Source: JBGPNN01 sp041487495
GTDB taxonomy: Bacteria; Sysuimicrobiota; Sysuimicrobiia; Sysuimicrobiales; Humicultoraceae
Length of the DNA: 10,988 nt
Reading direction: 5' to 3'
NCBI GenBank assembly: GCA_041487495.1
Contig: JBGPNN010000106.1
Location: 1 to 10,988, forward strand
The position numbers were made by a program, and so were the translations under genes. The notes beneath the pieces are model-generated. The model saw only the letters and a program-made list of their open reading frames with translations, was not told the DNA's origin and did no database searches. Within the stretch, counting starts at the first letter, position 1. The number at the start of each line of letters is the position of its first letter. Shown here one piece after another: positions 7,274 to 10,988 of the stretch.

Positions 7274-7276
7274 GAG
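7271..7276 (+). promoter_or_regulatory. Shine-Dalgarno fused to upstream stop codon (TAGGAG)
   Basis: TAGGAG combines the TAG stop of the LAAO-like gene (7271-7273) with the ribosome binding site of the next oxidase, 8 bases before its ATG at 7285. This fixes the ATG 7285 start over the longer frame and suggests translational coupling. Confidence 0.7.
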
Positions 7277-7284
7277 CCGAACAG

Positions 7285-8826
7285 ATGCTGGCCCGGCGAG
7301 AGTTCCTGAAAGCGGTCTTGGCCGCGACCGGGGGCGTGCTCTTACCCGGCGTGAGTGAGACCTTGCTGCGTGGGCTGGAGCCGCCGCCGGTTGCGCACGC
7401 GGCCGGGCCCATCAGAGTCGTCGTGGTCGGCGCCGGTCTGGCCGGGCTGGCCGCCGCCTGGGAGCTCCGGCAGCGCGGGATGGCCGTCAGGGTCCTCGAG
7501 GCCCGCGACCGAGTGGGCGGCCGCGTCTACACGCTCCGGCGGTACTTCGCCGAGGGGCAGTACGCGGATCTTGGCGGGGAATTTGTCGATACTAACCACG
7601 CGACGGTCCTCGGGTACATGAAGACGCTTGGAATCCCACCGACCAAAGTGCCACGAGGGAAGAACGGCCTCTTCCTCGATGGACGGTTCAAAGATGAAGA
7701 TCGCATCGACGACTACGGACCGGGCATCCAGGCGGATGTCGATCGCTTTGAGGCGCAGAGCGAGTGGCTTGGTACGCAGGTGCCGGATCCGCGGCAGCCC
7801 TGGAAGGGTCCGGATCCCACGCGCCTCGATCGATTCAGCCTCGACGAGTGGATGGATCGCCTGAAGTTGCAGCCATTCGTGAAGAAGTATCTCTCGGCCT
7901 GGCTCTCAGGCTGTTACGCGACGGATCTGCGCGACCTGTCGCTCCTCATGTACGCAAGGGACAAGAAGGTCACCGCGCACATGCCCGCCGAGGGTGAGCT
8001 GGCCTACCGCGTGCCCGGCGGCACCAGCACCCTGGCCGAAGCCTTTGCGACGCGGCTGGGGGGCGCCGTCGAGTTGGAGGCGGTTGTCGAAGCGGTCGAG
8101 CACGACGGCGGGGGCGCCCGCGTGCACTACCGGCGCGGTGGCCGGTCGATGGTCGCAGAGGGTGACTACGTCATCCTGGCCGTGCCAACGACGATCCTGC
8201 GTACACTGGAGTTCCGGCCGGGCCTTTCGCCGGAGAAGCAGCAGAGCGTCGAGCGTATGGCGTACGGAGGCCTCGCCAAGGTCGTACTCCAATACAGCCG
8301 GCGCGCCTGGCGCCGGCGCGGGTACAGCGGGTTCGTCGTCACCGATCTACCGGCGCACTGTCTGTGGGAGGCGACCGGCAACCAGAGTGGCCAGCGGGGC
8401 ATTCTCACGTGTTTCCTCGGCGGCCCTGACGCGGAACGTCTCGGCCGCATGAACCCTCGCGAACGAGTCGAGTCGTCGCTGGCGCAGATAGAACGGGTCT
8501 ATCCTGGTTCGCGGCAATATTTCGAACAGGGCGTCAGTATCTACTGGAACGATCAGCGGTTCACGCGGGGCAGTTACTCGCACTACAGCCCTGGCACGAT
8601 GACCGTGATCGGGCCGGTGATCGCGCTGCCTGAAGGGCGGCTGCACTTCGCGGGTGAGCATACCGACATGGTCCAGGGGTTCATGGAAGGCGCGCTGGCC
8701 AGCGGCCAACGGGCCGCCGCCGAGGTCGGCCGGCGCGCGCAGGGTCTGGACCTCGCGTCCTGGCTACTGGGCGATCAGCTCCGGCGCCACGAACACGCCG
8801 GGCGCATCGCCGCGGGGAGGGGATAA
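7285..8826 (+). CDS. Flavin monoamine oxidase family protein with Tat signal
   Basis: The product has 513 residues. The N-terminus MLARREFLKAVLAATGGVLL carries a twin-arginine motif (RREFLK) and hydrophobic stretch, with a probable AHA cleavage site at residues 37-39, so it should be folded with FAD in the cytoplasm and exported by Tat. Mature features are VVVVGAGLAGLAAAWELRQ (45-63), RVGGRVYTL, DLGGEFVD, the conserved Lys332, VTDLPAH, and the C-terminal FAD motif LHFAGEHTDMVQGFMEGALA (453-472). It lacks the LAAO-type GAMRIP carboxylate-binding stretch of its neighbour and has the GFMEGAL form typical of monoamine oxidases, so an amine or polyamine substrate is more likely than an amino acid. 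It is second in a two-gene operon, 11 bases behind the LAAO-like gene. Product H2O2 would be released outside the cytoplasm. The substrate cannot be determined from sequence. Confidence 0.88.
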   Translation: MLARREFLKAVLAATGGVLLPGVSETLLRGLEPPPVAHAAGPIRVVVVGAGLAGLAAAWELRQRGMAVRVLEARDRVGGRVYTLRRYFAEGQYADLGGEFVDTNHATVLGYMKTLGIPPTKVPRGKNGLFLDGRFKDEDRIDDYGPGIQADVDRFEAQSEWLGTQVPDPRQPWKGPDPTRLDRFSLDEWMDRLKLQPFVKKYLSAWLSGCYATDLRDLSLLMYARDKKVTAHMPAEGELAYRVPGGTSTLAEAFATRLGGAVELEAVVEAVEHDGGGARVHYRRGGRSMVAEGDYVILAVPTTILRTLEFRPGLSPEKQQSVERMAYGGLAKVVLQYSRRAWRRRGYSGFVVTDLPAHCLWEATGNQSGQRGILTCFLGGPDAERLGRMNPRERVESSLAQIERVYPGSRQYFEQGVSIYWNDQRFTRGSYSHYSPGTMTVIGPVIALPEGRLHFAGEHTDMVQGFMEGALASGQRAAAEVGRRAQGLDLASWLLGDQLRRHEHAGRIAAGRG

Positions 8827-8874
8827 TGGCGCCGCGCTCAAAATAGGTGCACCAAGGTCAAAGGAGGCATAGAC

Positions 8875-9150
8875 ATGGGGTGGATGGACAGGCTCAAACA
8901 CACGGCGGAGAAAGCCGCGGACCAGGCCGGGGACATGGCGGCCATCGGCAAGATGAAGGTGGAGATCCGCCTGCTCACCGGCAAGATGGAAGACGCCTTC
9001 AAGGCGATTGGCGCCAAAGTCTACGACCTCTCGGAGACGGGGACGCAGTTTCCGCCCGACGTGGTCGCGCTGTGCAAGATGGCGGACAAGTTCGCCGATG
9101 AGATCAAAGTCAAGGAAGCGGAGATCGACAAAGTCAAGCAGGGGGGATGA
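8875..9150 (+). CDS. Small coiled-coil protein, function unknown
   Basis: A 91-residue, lysine- and glutamate-rich helical protein starting at ATG 8875, with strong Shine-Dalgarno AAAGGAGG just upstream. The N-terminus MGWMDRLKHTAEKAADQAG is amphipathic and could touch membranes. Residues 25-50 and 70-88 have heptad-like spacing broken by a TGTQFPP turn. The layout recalls small proteins that begin MGFxDKLKKxAEK, carry an IGxKVY helix and end in a zinc ribbon; that resemblance is from memory, and the zinc ribbon is missing here. It starts 48 bases after the Tat oxidase gene, and its stop overlaps or abuts the PrsW gene, so it is probably in one transcript with PrsW. Possible roles are accessory or regulatory partner of the protease; this is inference. 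Confidence 0.8.
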   Translation: MGWMDRLKHTAEKAADQAGDMAAIGKMKVEIRLLTGKMEDAFKAIGAKVYDLSETGTQFPPDVVALCKMADKFADEIKVKEAEIDKVKQGG

Positions 9151-9153
9151 GGG
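9149..9153 (+). promoter_or_regulatory. Shine-Dalgarno deciding the PrsW start
   Basis: GAGGG at 9149-9153 lies 5 bases before ATG 9159. The alternative ATG 9147, which overlaps the upstream stop as ATGA, has its G-run (9141-9146) directly abutting the start codon, which is poor spacing. ATG 9159 is therefore preferred, although the ATGA overlap would also allow coupling. Confidence 0.5.
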
Positions 9154-9158
9154 GGGAC

Positions 9159-9995
9159 ATGATTTTTTTCCTCGCAATCCTGGCGGCATTTATCCCCGCA
9201 ATACTCTGGTTGTGGTTTTTCAACAGCCGCGACCGGTACGAGCACGAACCGAAGAGCCTGATCACCAAGCTGTTTCTCTGGGGACTGCTCTCTGGCCCAT
9301 GGGCGGCAGGGTTCAACACCATGTTCGAGCAGATCTGGACCCCAGTGGTCAAGGGTGCGCCATCGTTTGGTCTCTTCGCGGCGCTCCTGTTGGTCATGGT
9401 CTACGTGTTGGCGCTGAACGAAGAAACGATGAAGTTCATCGTCACCAACAACGAGGTACGGGGCGATAAAAACTTCAACGAGCCTGTCGACGGCATGATT
9501 TACATCACCGCTGCCGCCCTGGGCTTCGCGGCCGGTGAGAACACTCTGTACATCATCGGGGCGTTCTTCGGGGTGTTTCAGTCGGCGGTGAAGGCCGGAA
9601 TGCCGGCACAGGGGGCGCTCACGCAGGCATTTGTCGCCGCCTTCGGGGTCCTCGCGCCGATCCGCTCGCTGATCACGGCGGTGGGCCACGTGACGTGGTC
9701 GGGCGTCACCGGCTACTTCCTGGGCAAGCACGTCGTCGGCGGAGGATCGAAGCGGCTCGTGACGGTAGGCGTCCTCCTGGCCGCCGTGCTGCACACGTCC
9801 TTCAACTATCCGCAGTTCCTGGGATCGGTGCTGAACCCCAACGCCGGGTTCTTCAGTCCGTATTTCCTGATCGCCCTCGTCGCATGGCTGATAGGGTTGA
9901 TCATCTACTTTACGCTCCTGCGACGCGCGCTCGCGGTCTCACCCTTCCGCACGCAGCAGATCGGCACAGCTACCCCGGCGCCGGCGAAACCGTAA
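9159..9995 (+). CDS. PrsW-type intramembrane metalloprotease
   Basis: This membrane protein of about 278 residues has roughly eight hydrophobic segments. It shows the motifs of the PrsW/CAAX-like glutamic metalloprotease group: NEETMK (EExxK type, positions 91-96 counted from ATG 9147), FAAGEN with Glu131, GHVTWSGVTGY with His181, and LHTSFN with His216. In characterised relatives PrsW cleaves membrane-anchored anti-sigma factors within or next to the membrane to start a stress response; no sigma/anti-sigma pair is visible in this window. The first helix MIFFLAILAAFIPAILWLWF starts right at ATG 9159, supporting that start. The C-terminal tail is short, proline- and alanine-rich, and probably cytoplasmic. 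It sits between the coiled-coil gene and two further membrane-protein genes. The family call is firm; the substrate is unknown. Confidence 0.88.
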   Translation: MIFFLAILAAFIPAILWLWFFNSRDRYEHEPKSLITKLFLWGLLSGPWAAGFNTMFEQIWTPVVKGAPSFGLFAALLLVMVYVLALNEETMKFIVTNNEVRGDKNFNEPVDGMIYITAAALGFAAGENTLYIIGAFFGVFQSAVKAGMPAQGALTQAFVAAFGVLAPIRSLITAVGHVTWSGVTGYFLGKHVVGGGSKRLVTVGVLLAAVLHTSFNYPQFLGSVLNPNAGFFSPYFLIALVAWLIGLIIYFTLLRRALAVSPFRTQQIGTATPAPAKP

Positions 9996-10022
9996 CTGGA
10001 AGGTGGCGCGGCCGGTGTAGCG

Positions 10023-10490
10023 ATGGACTCGCTCCGAGGCCGGTTCAGCGCGCTGCTGTCGTGGCTTCTGTGGATCCTCGGAGCGATCGTCGTGGCGGTC
10101 ATCGCCCACCGGTGGCCGTTTCTCGCCGATGTCCAGGGGGCGATCGACCGGCACAAGGCAATGAAGGTCGGAGTGGTCGTAGCGACCGGTCTGAGCGGGC
10201 TGGCGTTTCTCGGCGCGGGGCTCTACGCGATGGCGACGGGGCCCTCCGTCGCCGGCGGTTTCCAGGTGAATCTCTCAATGCGTGAGATCAAGGAAGCCGC
10301 TCGCGCCGGCCGCTGGCAGACCGACCCGCGCTGGCGTCTTCATTTCCTCATGATGACCGCGGGGTCCCTGATGGGGATTGGCCTGCTGGCCACGATCTTC
10401 GTGCTCGGCGACGTGTTCGCGAAACTCCTGATGACGCTCATGTTTGTCTACGCGGCGGCCCGCACCGTCTGGGCCTTTTCCAGAGCGTAG
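10023..10490 (+). CDS. Four-helix membrane protein, function unknown
   Basis: A 155-residue protein with likely membrane helices at about residues 11-29 (LLSWLLWILGAIVVAVIAH), 48-70 (KVGVVVATGLSGLAFLGAGL), 107-128 (LHFLMMTAGSLMGIGLLATI) and 133-152 (FAKLLMTLMFVYAAARTVWA). Between helices two and three lies a loop of about 30 mostly polar residues (SMREIKEAARAGRWQTDPRW). I do not recognise the family. The gene begins 27 bases after the PrsW stop, with a weak GGTG ribosome site (10014-10017), and ends in a TAG fused to the next gene's Shine-Dalgarno, so it belongs to the same operon. Even third-position GC and the lack of competing frames support it as real. Confidence 0.78.
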   Translation: MDSLRGRFSALLSWLLWILGAIVVAVIAHRWPFLADVQGAIDRHKAMKVGVVVATGLSGLAFLGAGLYAMATGPSVAGGFQVNLSMREIKEAARAGRWQTDPRWRLHFLMMTAGSLMGIGLLATIFVLGDVFAKLLMTLMFVYAAARTVWAFSRA

Positions 10491-10493
10491 GAG
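10488..10493 (+). promoter_or_regulatory. Shine-Dalgarno fused to upstream stop codon (TAGGAG)
   Basis: TAGGAG joins the TAG stop of the four-helix protein gene to a ribosome binding site 6 bases before GTG 10500. It is the same arrangement as at 7271-7276 and supports the GTG start and coupled translation. Confidence 0.65.
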
Positions 10494-10499
10494 CCGCAC

Positions 10500-10988
10500 G
10501 TGCCGCTGATCGAGCAGAGCACCTGGTGGATCGCCCCGGCCTTTGCGCTGGGCCTCTTCATGGTGTTCGCCATGATGGAGCATATGGCCAGCCTGCTCGA
10601 AAGACGTCCGCGCGCAGGCAGCACATCGGTCGATGCCGCCGAACTGCGACGCCGCCTTCTGAACTTGAATGATACGGGCAAACCTTACCGTGTCATCGAG
10701 GGCAAGGTCTCGGACCTCGAGATCGACTGGGACGTGGTCGATGACTCCTGGAAGACGCGTTTCGCGAAGGTCAAGCTGTCCACGGTCTACCACGCGCGCA
10801 TGCTGTTCGATGAGGCGCGCCATGAGATCCGCTGGTTCGAGGCGATCCGAACCTCCAACCTGTTTCTTGGGTTTGACGGGTGGATTCCCCGATTCAACTT
10901 TTCCATCTGGGCCCAGGCCGGCTACATCGATGTGACGTGGAGCGGTGTAGCCTACGGGATTCAGCCCGGTTTCCCGCCGCGCATCGGC
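10500..10988 (+). CDS. Membrane-anchored protein of unknown function (3' end outside window)
   Basis: The frame is open for 163 codons to the window edge. It starts at GTG 10500, chosen for the GGAG site 6 bases upstream. Residues 9-33 (WWIAPAFALGLFMVFAMMEH and on) form one N-terminal membrane helix, followed by a basic stretch (LLERRPRAG), then a soluble part with AAELRRRLLNLNDTGKPYRV and alternating beta-like segments rich in Trp, Asp and aromatic residues (DLEIDWDVVDDSWKTRF, IRWFEAIRTSNLFLGFDG). The topology is that of a single-pass anchored protein, the kind a PrsW-type protease could process; that link is inference from position only. I do not recognise the family. Confidence 0.75.
   Translation, partial: MPLIEQSTWWIAPAFALGLFMVFAMMEHMASLLERRPRAGSTSVDAAELRRRLLNLNDTGKPYRVIEGKVSDLEIDWDVVDDSWKTRFAKVKLSTVYHARMLFDEARHEIRWFEAIRTSNLFLGFDGWIPRFNFSIWAQAGYIDVTWSGVAYGIQPGFPPRIG

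Noticed and set aside
9021..9794. 257-codon minus-strand frame
   Set aside because: Antisense to the coiled-coil and PrsW genes; highly charged, motif-free product.

Overview
The window is high-GC bacterial DNA with tightly packed genes, frequent GTG starts, strong Shine-Dalgarno sequences and intergenic gaps mostly under 100 bases. It has no rRNA, tRNA, transposase or CRISPR array to fix the taxon. The gene content (class III cyclase/AAA regulator, several secreted or membrane proteins, multiple FAD amine oxidases, a PrsW-type membrane protease) fits an uncultured soil or groundwater bacterium of the Rokubacteria/Methylomirabilota or Acidobacteria kind. That placement is a guess from composition and gene style.

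Layout. (1) Bases 1-1116, minus strand: the N-terminal part of a large regulator made of a class III nucleotide cyclase domain followed by an NB-ARC-like ATPase. It runs off the left edge and lacks a normal start codon. (2) Bases 1208-2353, plus strand, divergent from the regulator: a monomeric sarcosine oxidase / N-methyltryptophan oxidase (SolA-like) flavoenzyme with the covalent-flavin cysteine intact. (3) Bases 2354-3700: a less dense stretch of visibly lower GC. It holds two small hairpins, a probable frameshifted secreted-protein remnant, and two small membrane proteins encoded convergently with overlapping 3' ends. (4) Bases 3672-5654: a secreted M15-family zinc peptidase, probably acting on the cell wall. 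It has a large insertion in the catalytic domain, an unrecognised C-terminal region and a likely frameshift near its end, followed by a hairpin. (5) Bases 5828-8826: a two-gene operon of flavin amine oxidases. The first resembles L-amino-acid oxidase and is apparently cytoplasmic; the second carries a Tat-type signal. (6) Bases 8875-10988: a probable four-gene operon of a small coiled-coil protein, a PrsW-type intramembrane metalloprotease, a four-helix membrane protein and a membrane-anchored protein that runs off the right edge.

How they may work together. Three separate FAD oxidases of amino acids or amines (SolA-like, LAAO-like and Tat-exported amine oxidase) in under 8 kb suggest a locus for oxidative deamination or demethylation of amino acids or amines, with release of H2O2 and ammonia. 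The divergent cyclase-ATPase is a candidate local regulator. The right-hand cluster looks like a membrane-proteolysis module around PrsW whose partners I do not recognise. It is the best candidate here for something undescribed.
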